Shown here: positions 23,884 through 31,781 of the stretch, piece after piece | Layout of the letters: every line of letters begins with the position of its first letter | Numbering within the stretch: the first letter of the stretch is position 1 | From: JAHEZL01 sp046074525 | Lineage (GTDB): Bacteria > Bacteroidota > Bacteroidia > Flavobacteriales_C > GCA-002722245 | Assembly (NCBI GenBank): GCA_046074525.1 | Contig: JBJTOK010000012.1 | Location: forward strand, 25,984-89,983 | Direction: 5' to 3' | DNA: 64,000 nucleotides | The notes under the pieces: model-generated | Databases searched by the model: none | What the model saw: the letters and a program-made list of their open reading frames with translations, nothing else | What the model was told of the DNA's origin: nothing | Position numbers and translations under genes: made by a program

Positions 23884-24997
23884 ATTACACGTTGTTTCCT
23901 TTGCGGTTCCCTTTCCTCCGGATTATGGCGGTGTGATCGATGTCTTTTACAAGATAAAACAACTGAATGCAGCCGGAGTTTCCATTGTTTTACATGTATT
24001 TCAATACGATGGTCGCCAATCGGCAGAGCTGGAAAAGTATTGTGAGAAGATTTATTATTATCCTCGCCATCGTAGTTTTTTCGATCAATTGTCGTCCTTG
24101 CCTTTTATCGTTAAATCGCGTACTGATGAAAAATTATTGCTGAATTTGCAGAAAGATGAGGCGCCTATTTTATTTGAGGGTTTGCATACTACCTGTTACA
24201 TCAATCATCCGTCGCTATTGAAGAGAAAACGCTATATCCGCATGCACAACATTGAAAGTGATTATTATTATCATTTGTATAAAGCGGAAAGAAGCTGGAC
24301 TAAAAAACTCTTCTTTTACCTGGAATCCCTGAAGTTGGCACGTTATGAGAAGAATATTCTTGGTTCGGCCAGTGGCATTTTTACGGTGTCTGAAAAAGAC
24401 AAACAGCAGTTGCAATCCTATGGGAATGTCCATTTTGTAGGAGCTTTTCATTCTTTTGATGAGGTAAGTGTGCAGAAGGGGAAAAGTAATTACGCACTCT
24501 ATCACGGGAAACTGGATGTGGCCGAAAACAATGAAGCTGCGCTTTTCCTGGTGAATGAAGTGTTCAGCAAAAGTGATTATCCATTGGTGATTGCAGGTTC
24601 TAATCCCTCAAGGGACTTGCTGGCATCTGTCGCTAAAAGAAAGAATATTGAAGTCCGTACGGGCTTGCCTACCAAGGAAATTCACCGTTTGCTGGCGGAG
24701 GCTCATATCAATGCATTGCCAACTTTTCAGGCGACAGGAGTGAAACTGAAATTATTATCGGCGTTATACTCGGGTAGATTTTGCCTGGTGAACGATGCTA
24801 TGGTGCAAGGCACCGGTCTGGCTGATTACTGCGTCATTGCTGAAAAAGCAGAGCAGTGGCTGGAAGAAATCAATCGCTTGAAAAACCTTGAATTTGATGA
24901 TGCGCAAATCGCTCGTCGCCAAAGTTTACTGTCGGGATCTTATTCCAACAGCATTAATGCAGCAAAACTCTATGCGTTGATTTTTCCTTCTTCGTGA
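23867..24997 (+). CDS. Glycosyltransferase-like protein, second of a pair
   Basis: 376 aa from the ATG at 23867 (MSSKSRLHVVSFAVPFPPDYGG); the frame also has a TTG six codons earlier. The N-terminus PFPPDYGGVIDVFYKIKQL is the G-G-x acceptor loop of GT-B enzymes. The middle contains RYIRMHNIESDYYYH, and the C-terminal domain IEVRTGLPTKEIHRLLAEAH, then GVKLKLLSALYSGRFCLVND, which matches the donor-binding E/K-L-x-x-x-L-x-x-G region. It overlaps the upstream enzyme by 17 nt and converges with ftsE, overlapping by 28 bp. Probably co-expressed for glycan or LPS assembly. Confidence 0.75.
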   Translation: MSSKSRLHVVSFAVPFPPDYGGVIDVFYKIKQLNAAGVSIVLHVFQYDGRQSAELEKYCEKIYYYPRHRSFFDQLSSLPFIVKSRTDEKLLLNLQKDEAPILFEGLHTTCYINHPSLLKRKRYIRMHNIESDYYYHLYKAERSWTKKLFFYLESLKLARYEKNILGSASGIFTVSEKDKQQLQSYGNVHFVGAFHSFDEVSVQKGKSNYALYHGKLDVAENNEAALFLVNEVFSKSDYPLVIAGSNPSRDLLASVAKRKNIEVRTGLPTKEIHRLLAEAHINALPTFQATGVKLKLLSALYSGRFCLVNDAMVQGTGLADYCVIAEKAEQWLEEINRLKNLEFDDAQIARRQSLLSGSYSNSINAAKLYALIFPSS

Positions 24998-25650
24998 ATT
25001 TTCTGATTGTCGAAACGTATCGTCCTTGTTGGGAAATTCTTGATGAGGTTATGGTCGTGTGTTGCCATCACCACTGTTGTTCCCTCTTTGTTGATATTGA
25101 AGAGTAATTTCAAAATTCCTTCCGCGGTTTCAGGGTCAAGGTTTCCTGTAGGCTCATCAGCAAGAATGATTTTCGGACGGTTCAGCAAGGCTCTGGCAAT
25201 GGAAACGCGCTGCTGCTCACCGCCCGACAATTGGTGCGGATATTTATTGTCTTTGTCGATAAGGTTCACTTCCCACAATACTTCCTTGATGCGTGTTTCA
25301 ATTTCTTTTTTGTCGTTCCAGCCCGTGGCTGTCAATACAAACAATAAATTATCATGGATGGTTCTGTCATTCAACAACTGAAAATCCTGAAACACAATAC
25401 CCAGCTGTCGGCGCAGCAAAGGCACGTTTTTATGTTTTATTTTTTTCAGACTGAAATTGAGGATGGTGGCTTCGCCTTCTTTTAGTTCCAGTTCGGCGTA
25501 AAGCATTTTTAAAATGCTACTTTTTCCGCTTCCGGTTTTCCCGATGAAGTAAACAAATTCTCCTTCATTGATGGAAAGAGAGATGTTTTCCAGCACCTTC
25601 TGATCGCGTTGAAAAACATCAACATTATTAATGGATATGAGGTCAGCCAA
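24970..25650 (-). CDS. ftsE: Cell-division ABC transporter ATPase FtsE
   Basis: 226 aa ATP-binding cassette protein. Walker A GKTGSGKSS (about 38-46), Q-loop FQDFQLL, signature LSGGEQQRVSIARAL, Walker B IILADEPTGNLD and H-loop ATHDHNL are all intact. The spacing and the EPTGNLD form fit the FtsE/LolD/MacB branch, and the short length without extra domains fits FtsE, which with FtsX activates peptidoglycan hydrolases at the septum. No ftsX is adjacent here; in Bacteroidota the two are often apart. LolD-like function cannot be excluded from the sequence. Confidence 0.8.
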   Translation of the reverse strand: MADLISINNVDVFQRDQKVLENISLSINEGEFVYFIGKTGSGKSSILKMLYAELELKEGEATILNFSLKKIKHKNVPLLRRQLGIVFQDFQLLNDRTIHDNLLFVLTATGWNDKKEIETRIKEVLWEVNLIDKDNKYPHQLSGGEQQRVSIARALLNRPKIILADEPTGNLDPETAEGILKLLFNINKEGTTVVMATHDHNLIKNFPTRTIRFDNQKIHEEGKINA

Positions 25651-25729
25651 TTTTTTATTGTTTGTTTGAGTTCCAAATATATAAAAGATAATAAAGCAAA
25701 TTTATTTAGTCGGATTTTCCTTTGCTTCC

Positions 25730-25759
25730 TTGCTTTTTAATTCCGTTGGGATAACTTTG
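25730..25759 (+). promoter_or_regulatory. Promoter of the FkbH/ACP/MBOAT operon
   Basis: TTG at 25730-25732, a 19-nt spacer and TAACTTTG at 25752-25759; the ATG follows 26 nt downstream. Confidence 0.65.
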
Positions 25760-25785
25760 CGTTTTCTTGCTATTTTTATCCTACA

Positions 25786-27513
25786 ATGAAAGAATTTTCT
25801 CAGCTCAGGAAGAATTTAAAAAAGGATTTTTCACAACTGAAAGCCATTAAACTGGCTGTTCTGGGAGATTCTGCTACTCAGTTTCTTATACAGGCATTGC
25901 GGGGGACGGGCTATGAGCATGGCTTCGACCTGCAGATATGGGAGGCTGATTTCAATCAGATAGAGCGCCAGGTCTATGATTTGCAATCGGAGCTGTATGA
26001 ATTTCAGCCCGATGTGGTGCTGGTTTTTCAGTCTTCGCACAAATTGCTGGGCAAGTTTAATAAACTGCCTATGGAAGCCCGAACATCCCTGGCTTCTTCA
26101 GCAATGGACTCCATTTCCGGAATCTATGAGACTCTGGCCAGGAATCTGAATTCTAAAGTAATTTTCTACAATTATACAGAGATAGATGATGCGGTTTTTG
26201 GTAATTATGCTAACAAATCGGCATCTTCCTTTTTATTCCAGCTGCGAAAACTCAATTATCAGCTGATGGAATTTGCGGCCCAGCATCCGGGCTTTTATGT
26301 GTGTGATATCTCGGCTATCCAGAACCAGGTTGGGAAATCAGCACTTTTTCACACGTCGGTGTACATCAATACAGAAATGGTGCTGAGCCTTGATGTGCTT
26401 CCCGCGGTCGCTTCGCGTACGCTTGATCTGATCAGCGCCCTCAACGGAAAGTTCAAAAAGTGTGTTATCCTCGATCTTGATAATACTACATGGGGAGGAA
26501 TTATTGGGGATGATGGCATCGAAAATATTCAGGTGGGCAGCTTGGGCATTGGCAAGGCCTTCTCTGAATTTCAATATTGGATAAAGAAGTTGAAGGATAG
26601 GGGAGTGATTATTGCTGTTTGCAGTAAAAATACCGACTCTGTCGCCAGGGAGCCTTTTGAGAAACATCCCGAAATGGTTTTGCGCATGGACGATATCGCA
26701 GTTTTTATTGCCAACTGGGAGAACAAGGCCGACAACATCCGTCAGATCCAGCAGATTCTTAATATCGGTTTTGATTCCATGGTGTTTCTGGATGATAATC
26801 CTTTTGAAAGAAATCTGGTGAGAGAAAATATTCCAGGCATCTGTGTGCCTGAACTGCCGGAGGATCCTGCCGATTACCTTGAGTTTTTATATAGCCAGAA
26901 CCTTTTTGAAACCGTTTCTTTTTCAGGTGAAGATGCCGAACGGACGAAGTTGTACCAGATAGAAGCGCAGAGGAGCAGTTTGCAGCAAAAGTTCACGAAT
27001 GAGGATGATTTCCTGAAGAGTCTCAGTATGTGCTCTCTCATAGAGCCTTTCAATAAATTCAATTCTCCAAGGGTAGCGCAGCTTTCCCAGCGTTCTAATC
27101 AGTTTAACCTCCGTACGGTGCGTTATACCGATGCCAATATTGAAAAACTGGCTGCGTCGCCAGAGCATTTTACCTTTTCTTTCACCCTGGAAGACAAGTT
27201 CGGTGATAACGGTCTGATTTGCGTAATGATCCTCCAAAAGAAAAGCAATGAGGAATTGTTCATCGATACCTGGTTCATGAGTTGCCGGGTACTGAAAAGG
27301 GGAATGGAAAATTTTGTGCTCAACACGATAGTCGATTTTGCTAATGAGAACGGTTTTTCAAAACTCACAGGGGAATATATTCCTACTGCCAAAAATGAAA
27401 TGGTAAAAGATCATTATCTAAATTTGGGCTTTGAGAAAAACGGAGCATTCTGGGAATTAGCTGTGAATGCTTACGAAAAAAGAAAAAGTCATATAACCAG
27501 TAAAGAAAAATAA
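25786..27513 (+). CDS. FkbH-like HAD-family protein (HAD-IIIC), acyl loader for a carrier protein
   Basis: 575 aa. Residues 1-220 form an N-terminal domain with AVLGDSATQFL, resembling the SGNH-like region that precedes the HAD core in this family. The HAD core starts at about 226: ILDLDNTTWGGIIGDDG, with Asp230 and Asp232 as the D-x-D pair (the usual Leu after D-N-T is Thr here), then VCSKNTDSV and VFLDDNPFERNLVR. About 400-570 is a GNAT-like C-terminal domain (QFNLRTVRYTD, DNGLICVMI). Characterised FkbH proteins move a glyceryl group from 1,3-bisphosphoglycerate to the thiol of an acyl carrier protein. Here a carrier protein gene follows after 1 nt and an MBOAT transferase after that, which supports loading of a small acyl group for envelope modification. 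Which group is loaded is inference. Confidence 0.8.
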   Translation: MKEFSQLRKNLKKDFSQLKAIKLAVLGDSATQFLIQALRGTGYEHGFDLQIWEADFNQIERQVYDLQSELYEFQPDVVLVFQSSHKLLGKFNKLPMEARTSLASSAMDSISGIYETLARNLNSKVIFYNYTEIDDAVFGNYANKSASSFLFQLRKLNYQLMEFAAQHPGFYVCDISAIQNQVGKSALFHTSVYINTEMVLSLDVLPAVASRTLDLISALNGKFKKCVILDLDNTTWGGIIGDDGIENIQVGSLGIGKAFSEFQYWIKKLKDRGVIIAVCSKNTDSVAREPFEKHPEMVLRMDDIAVFIANWENKADNIRQIQQILNIGFDSMVFLDDNPFERNLVRENIPGICVPELPEDPADYLEFLYSQNLFETVSFSGEDAERTKLYQIEAQRSSLQQKFTNEDDFLKSLSMCSLIEPFNKFNSPRVAQLSQRSNQFNLRTVRYTDANIEKLAASPEHFTFSFTLEDKFGDNGLICVMILQKKSNEELFIDTWFMSCRVLKRGMENFVLNTIVDFANENGFSKLTGEYIPTAKNEMVKDHYLNLGFEKNGAFWELAVNAYEKRKSHITSKEK

Positions 27514-27514
27514 T

Positions 27515-27757
27515 ATGGAGAGGCAGGAAATGCTGAAACAGGTGAATGCTATTTTTGTTGATACTTTGGACAATGAAGATATAGTGATCAATGAAGAAAC
27601 CACGGCCAACGATGTGGAGGAGTGGGATTCACTGACGCACATACAGCTGGTGGTGGCCATCGAAAAACATTTTAAGCTGCGCTTCACTTCAAAAGAAATC
27701 CAAAGCTGGCGGAACGTAGGTGAAATGCTTACCTGTCTGCAGGAAAAAGGAAAGTAA
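27515..27757 (+). CDS. Acyl carrier protein (DltC-like)
   Basis: 80 aa carrier protein. The phosphopantetheine site is EEWDSLTHIQL with Ser39, and helix II follows as VVAIEKHFKLRF. It is not the fatty-acid AcpP (no DSLD-T-V-E-L), but resembles the specialised carriers of FkbH clusters and DltC. It starts 1 nt after the FkbH-like gene and should be its acceptor; the downstream MBOAT would take the acyl group from it. The convergent DltA-like enzyme could also charge it. Confidence 0.85.
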   Translation: MERQEMLKQVNAIFVDTLDNEDIVINEETTANDVEEWDSLTHIQLVVAIEKHFKLRFTSKEIQSWRNVGEMLTCLQEKGK

Positions 27758-27839
27758 TTTTTCAAAACAATACATCTTGAGGGTGTAGGTTTTTTTATCC
27801 CGCTATTTTTTGAGATTTTAGCCGCTAAATACGCAGTAA

Positions 27840-29291
27840 ATGCTTTTCAATTCCTTAGAGTTTGCATTGTTCTTCCCTCTGGTGACGATACTGTATTTCG
27901 TATTGCCACACCGCTTCAGATGGATGCACTTGCTGATTGCAAGCTGCGCGTTTTACATGTTTTTCATTCCGGTTTACATCCTCATCCTCTTTTTCACGAT
28001 TATCATCGATTATTATGCGGGGATCTTTATAGAAGAATCGCTTGATGAGGTGAACAGGAAGCGATGGCTCGTGGTGAGTATAATCGCCAATGTGGGAGTT
28101 TTGTGCATTTTCAAGTATTACAATTTCTTTATCGATAACGTCAATGAACTCTTTGGTTACGATGTAGCTCAGCGAGCAGGTATTCCTTATCTCAATATGA
28201 TACTGCCTATCGGTTTGTCTTTCCACACTTTTCAGGCAATGAGCTATACCATAGAGGTGTATCGCGGGAACCAGAAAGCAGAGCGGCACTTTGGGATATA
28301 TGCCTTGTATGTGATGTTTTATCCGCAATTGGTGGCCGGACCGATAGAGCGTCCGCAAAACGTGCTGCACCAGTTTTACGAAAAACATGAATTTAAATAC
28401 GATAATGCAGTGAGTGGTTTAAGACTCATGTTGTGGGGTTTATTTAAAAAAGTAGTGATTGCCGACCGGCTCTCGTTTTTCGCCAATCAGATTTTTGATC
28501 ATCCAGCCGACTATCAGGGAATCCCTGTAATTATTGGGGTTGTGTTTTTCGCGATCCAGATATACTGCGATTTTTCAGGCTATTCGGATATTGCTATAGG
28601 GAGTGCCAGGGTGATGGGCTTTGATCTGACCCGCAATTTCAATAAACCTTACTGGGCTAAATCCATCGCTGAGTTCTGGAGAAAGTGGCACATGTCGCTG
28701 AATACCTGGTTCGTGGATTATGTCTACACTCCAGTTGTCACCAACAGGAGAGACTGGGGGAAATTTGCTGTGGTTTTTGCGATTGTACTTACCTTTAGCT
28801 TGAGTGGCTTGTGGCATGGTGCGAAATGGACTTTCGTTTTCTGGGGATTTTTACATGGATTGGCGCTGACCTATGATTTCCTGTCGAAGAAAAGAAGAAA
28901 AGCCTGGAGCAAAAAAATCCCTGCTTTTATTTACAATCCCCTCAGCATGTTCATCACTTTTTCCTTTGTGTGCTTTACCTATATTTTTTTCCGTTCCGAG
29001 AGTTTTCACAATGCAATACAGCTGGTTAAAAATTCCCTGTTCATCAACAAAAGTCAGGTAGGATGGTACCTTTTCGGACCAGATACCAATCAGCTGGAAT
29101 TGGGGCTTTCCCTGTTTTTTATTTCTATTCTCATTGCTGTGGAAAGCATGCACAATCACTTTAAGGTGGAGGGCAGTTTATTACAGAAATCTCCTTTCGT
29201 GCTCAGGTGGACTATATACCTCAGCGCTGTTTTGGTGATTTTGTTTTTCGGCATTTTTAACCGTCAGGAATTTATCTATTTTCAGTTTTGA
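27840..29291 (+). CDS. MBOAT-family membrane O-acyltransferase (AlgI/DltB-like)
   Basis: 483 aa, about 10-12 transmembrane segments, starting MLFNSLEFALFFPLVTILYF as AlgI proteins do. Family landmarks are PIGLSFHTFQAMSYTIEVYR, QLVAGPIERPQN, the FWRKWHMSLNTWFVDYVYTP motif and the catalytic His in LSGLWHGAKWTF. MBOAT enzymes of this class pass acyl groups through the membrane to extracytoplasmic sugars or teichoic acids (AlgI with AlgJ/X, DltB with DltD). The downstream SGNH gene overlaps by 4 nt, as expected for such a partner. The 82-nt gap before it holds no gene. Confidence 0.9.
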   Translation: MLFNSLEFALFFPLVTILYFVLPHRFRWMHLLIASCAFYMFFIPVYILILFFTIIIDYYAGIFIEESLDEVNRKRWLVVSIIANVGVLCIFKYYNFFIDNVNELFGYDVAQRAGIPYLNMILPIGLSFHTFQAMSYTIEVYRGNQKAERHFGIYALYVMFYPQLVAGPIERPQNVLHQFYEKHEFKYDNAVSGLRLMLWGLFKKVVIADRLSFFANQIFDHPADYQGIPVIIGVVFFAIQIYCDFSGYSDIAIGSARVMGFDLTRNFNKPYWAKSIAEFWRKWHMSLNTWFVDYVYTPVVTNRRDWGKFAVVFAIVLTFSLSGLWHGAKWTFVFWGFLHGLALTYDFLSKKRRKAWSKKIPAFIYNPLSMFITFSFVCFTYIFFRSESFHNAIQLVKNSLFINKSQVGWYLFGPDTNQLELGLSLFFISILIAVESMHNHFKVEGSLLQKSPFVLRWTIYLSAVLVILFFGIFNRQEFIYFQF

Positions 29292-30190
29292 AATTCTTTC
29301 TTAAAATATCATTCATCATCTGCTTTGCACTGTCTGCAATGGTTTTCGTGCTTAATGATTATCTCAGTGGTTATGTTGATGTGCATTACAATCAATTTCT
29401 TGCAGAGAGTAATTCCCTGGTGATAGGTTCTTCAAGAGCGCATTTTGCTGTTGATCCCTCTCATTTCAAGGAACATAGTGAAATGCTGAATTTCGCTATG
29501 ACCGGCGACAGGTCGCCTTATGGTCCCTTGTATAACAAAGCGATAAAAAAGAAAATTGAGGCGAAGGATGGAGAAAAGGGCTTGTTTATCCTGGAGATGA
29601 ATCCTTTTACTTTGTCGCGTGAGAAAGTCAATGAAGATGACGATCCTGCCAGATTTGTTGAAAATAAATACTGTCTGGGCTCGCAAGTGATCATGAACAT
29701 GAATCCCAATTACGAGTACATTTTGAGGAATCTTACCCCTTTGTATGAAGTCCCTACCGGAAGAGTACCCGGAAATGGAAATATTCTTGTGCATAAAAAT
29801 GGCTGGGTGGAGTTCTCATTGGATATGAGTCCAAAGGCTAATGAGGGAAGGACCAAGTTTAAAATGGATGAATACAGAAAATTGGTGTTGAAACAATGTC
29901 CTTCCGAACTCAGGATAAAATGCTTTAAAGAATTAATCACCTATCTCAAACAGTATGGGGATGTGTACCTGGTGAGACTGCCTGTGGGGAATGAGATGTA
30001 CGAGCTTGAAAATAAATACTGGCCGGGATTTGAAGAATGGATAAAAGCTATTGCCGATTCTTCACAGGTTACTTATTTCAACCTGCAGAACGATTTCCCG
30101 AATCCGATAACTATTGATGGTAATCACCTTATCCCTTCGGAAGCACAAGTTGTTTCAGCTTTGTTGCACAGTAAGATCATCGCTAAATAA
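29288..30190 (+). CDS. Membrane-anchored SGNH-like protein (DltD/AlgJ-type partner of the MBOAT)
   Basis: 300 aa. One N-terminal membrane helix (about 5-25) leads to a periplasmic domain with SGNH features: VIGSSRAHFAVDPS (Ser48/Ser49), a central NFAMTGDRSPYGP segment and D-G-N-H at Asp277-His280 (IDGNHLIPSEA). DltD has the same plan (one helix, Ser-His site) and completes D-alanyl transfer outside the membrane; AlgX/AlgJ play this part in alginate acetylation. The start codon is TTG at 29288, overlapping the MBOAT stop (TTGA). Its 3' end overlaps the convergent adenylation gene by 36 bp. Confidence 0.7.
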   Translation: MKFFLKISFIICFALSAMVFVLNDYLSGYVDVHYNQFLAESNSLVIGSSRAHFAVDPSHFKEHSEMLNFAMTGDRSPYGPLYNKAIKKKIEAKDGEKGLFILEMNPFTLSREKVNEDDDPARFVENKYCLGSQVIMNMNPNYEYILRNLTPLYEVPTGRVPGNGNILVHKNGWVEFSLDMSPKANEGRTKFKMDEYRKLVLKQCPSELRIKCFKELITYLKQYGDVYLVRLPVGNEMYELENKYWPGFEEWIKAIADSSQVTYFNLQNDFPNPITIDGNHLIPSEAQVVSALLHSKIIAK

Positions 30191-31621
30191 TTGGGCGAGT
30201 TTTTTCCTGTCCACTTTCCCGTTTTCATTCAAAGGAAGGTTTTCCATGAAAAATATTTTTTCCGGAATCATGTAAGAAGGAAGATGTTGTTTGAGTGAAT
30301 CAAGTCCTTCCTTTTCTTGTCCCTGAATAACAAGTCCAATAGTGTTGTTCTTCAAAATAAAAGCAGCCAAAGAAGAGGCAATGTATTTTTTGGCGTGAAA
30401 TTCTATTTCTTCCAGTTCAATGCGGTAGCCATTGATTTTTACCTGCTGGTCACTCCTCCCGCAATACATGAGATTGTCCTGCTCATTCGCTTTGCAGAGA
30501 TCTCCGGTACGGTAGTTGGGAATTCCGTTTATCACAACAAAAGACTTTATGCTTCTTTCCTCGTCTTTCCAGTACTGCGAGGCGCATTGATCGCCGGAAA
30601 TATACAATTCTCCATCGATGATGGAAGTTTGCATCTCTTCAACGGCTTTGCCTATGGATACAATGCCGTTGTGACTTTCAATAGCATTGATGTCGACGAA
30701 ATATTCTGTCATGAAAACCGTGGCTTCGGTCGGACCATAAGTATTGATGATCTTTCCCTGCGGTGTGGATTTAGCCCATTTTAGTGCCGCATTTTCATAA
30801 AGCGCTTCTCCGCAAAAGAGCGTCCACTGGAGATTGGGCAAGGCAATCTCATGGAGGTAAGGTTCGAGGTAATTGATCACCGATGGCACCAGATAAGCTT
30901 TGGTGATTTTATGTTGTTGTAATGTTTTCAGTACTTCCATAAAGAGAATTCCTTTTTGCGGAACAACATAAACAGAAGCTCCAATGCAGAAGGGAAAAAG
31001 CGTTGGCAATACAGAAAAATCGAAGGTCAGTTCAAACATTTGCAAAAATTTGTCCTCTTCATTGATAGCATATTTCGGATTAAAAAGATGAGCCTTGGCG
31101 AGGGCCATCAGATTTTTATGTGTGATGGGAACACCTTTCGGTTTTCCGCTGCTGCCCGAGGTAAAGAGCAAGTACACGTAATCACTGTCGCTCACCTCAT
31201 TGAAGGAATAATCCGGAGGAACTTTCCTGTTGGTAGTGCATATGAATTCCACCTTTCCATCCAGCGCTTTTTTCAGTAGTTCTAAACTCCCGCTCTCTTC
31301 CGCATAAAGGATGGTATTGAGGCCGGCACTTTCAATGATTTCCACTGAGCGTTCTACAGGATGTTTTTTGTTGATGGGTACGTATGCCTCACCCAGCGAT
31401 AAAATGCTCCAGATGGAAGCGTAAGTATTCACGTGTTCATCGGTAAATACGCCAATGAATTGTCTCCCCTTTTTATCAGGGATTTGTGTTTTTATGGAGG
31501 AGATCAGACTTGAAAATTCGCTATAGCTATGATGCTTTCCGTTGATGTGTATGGCAATCCGACTGGCATGTTTTCTGCAAGTATCAATGAAAAAAGCATA
31601 AATGTTTCCGGAGGAAATCAT
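30155..31621 (-). CDS. Adenylation-domain enzyme, DltA-like
   Basis: 488 aa from the ATG at 31621 (a TTG three codons earlier extends the frame). It is an ANL-superfamily amino-acid or acyl adenylating enzyme: P-loop LLFTSGSSGKPKGVP, FDFSVLP with an Asp at the position that binds the alpha-amino group in amino-acid activating domains, LQWTLFCGEALYEN, IINTYGPTEATV, NYRTGDL, QVKINGYRIELEEIE and the C-terminal catalytic Lys in ENGKVDRKKL. FCGE plus NTYGPTEATV and the single-domain length fit DltA (D-alanine to carrier protein ligase). It is convergent with, not inside, the FkbH/ACP/MBOAT/SGNH operon, but with it completes A, B, C and D functions. The amino acid is not determined. Confidence 0.8.
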   Translation of the reverse strand: MISSGNIYAFFIDTCRKHASRIAIHINGKHHSYSEFSSLISSIKTQIPDKKGRQFIGVFTDEHVNTYASIWSILSLGEAYVPINKKHPVERSVEIIESAGLNTILYAEESGSLELLKKALDGKVEFICTTNRKVPPDYSFNEVSDSDYVYLLFTSGSSGKPKGVPITHKNLMALAKAHLFNPKYAINEEDKFLQMFELTFDFSVLPTLFPFCIGASVYVVPQKGILFMEVLKTLQQHKITKAYLVPSVINYLEPYLHEIALPNLQWTLFCGEALYENAALKWAKSTPQGKIINTYGPTEATVFMTEYFVDINAIESHNGIVSIGKAVEEMQTSIIDGELYISGDQCASQYWKDEERSIKSFVVINGIPNYRTGDLCKANEQDNLMYCGRSDQQVKINGYRIELEEIEFHAKKYIASSLAAFILKNNTIGLVIQGQEKEGLDSLKQHLPSYMIPEKIFFMENLPLNENGKVDRKKLAQLFSDDLTVQQS

Positions 31622-31781
31622 GGTGACCAAGATACGAAAGATTGATTGTGTTTTTTATTCCCGAACATACGAAGGACGAGCCTTTACCCGTTTGAACAAA
31701 GGGGAGTTAATAATTATTGATTCTCTTAACATATTCGGGCTCCCGCTTTGCATACATTTATCCTGACTAAAAGTAATTCAG

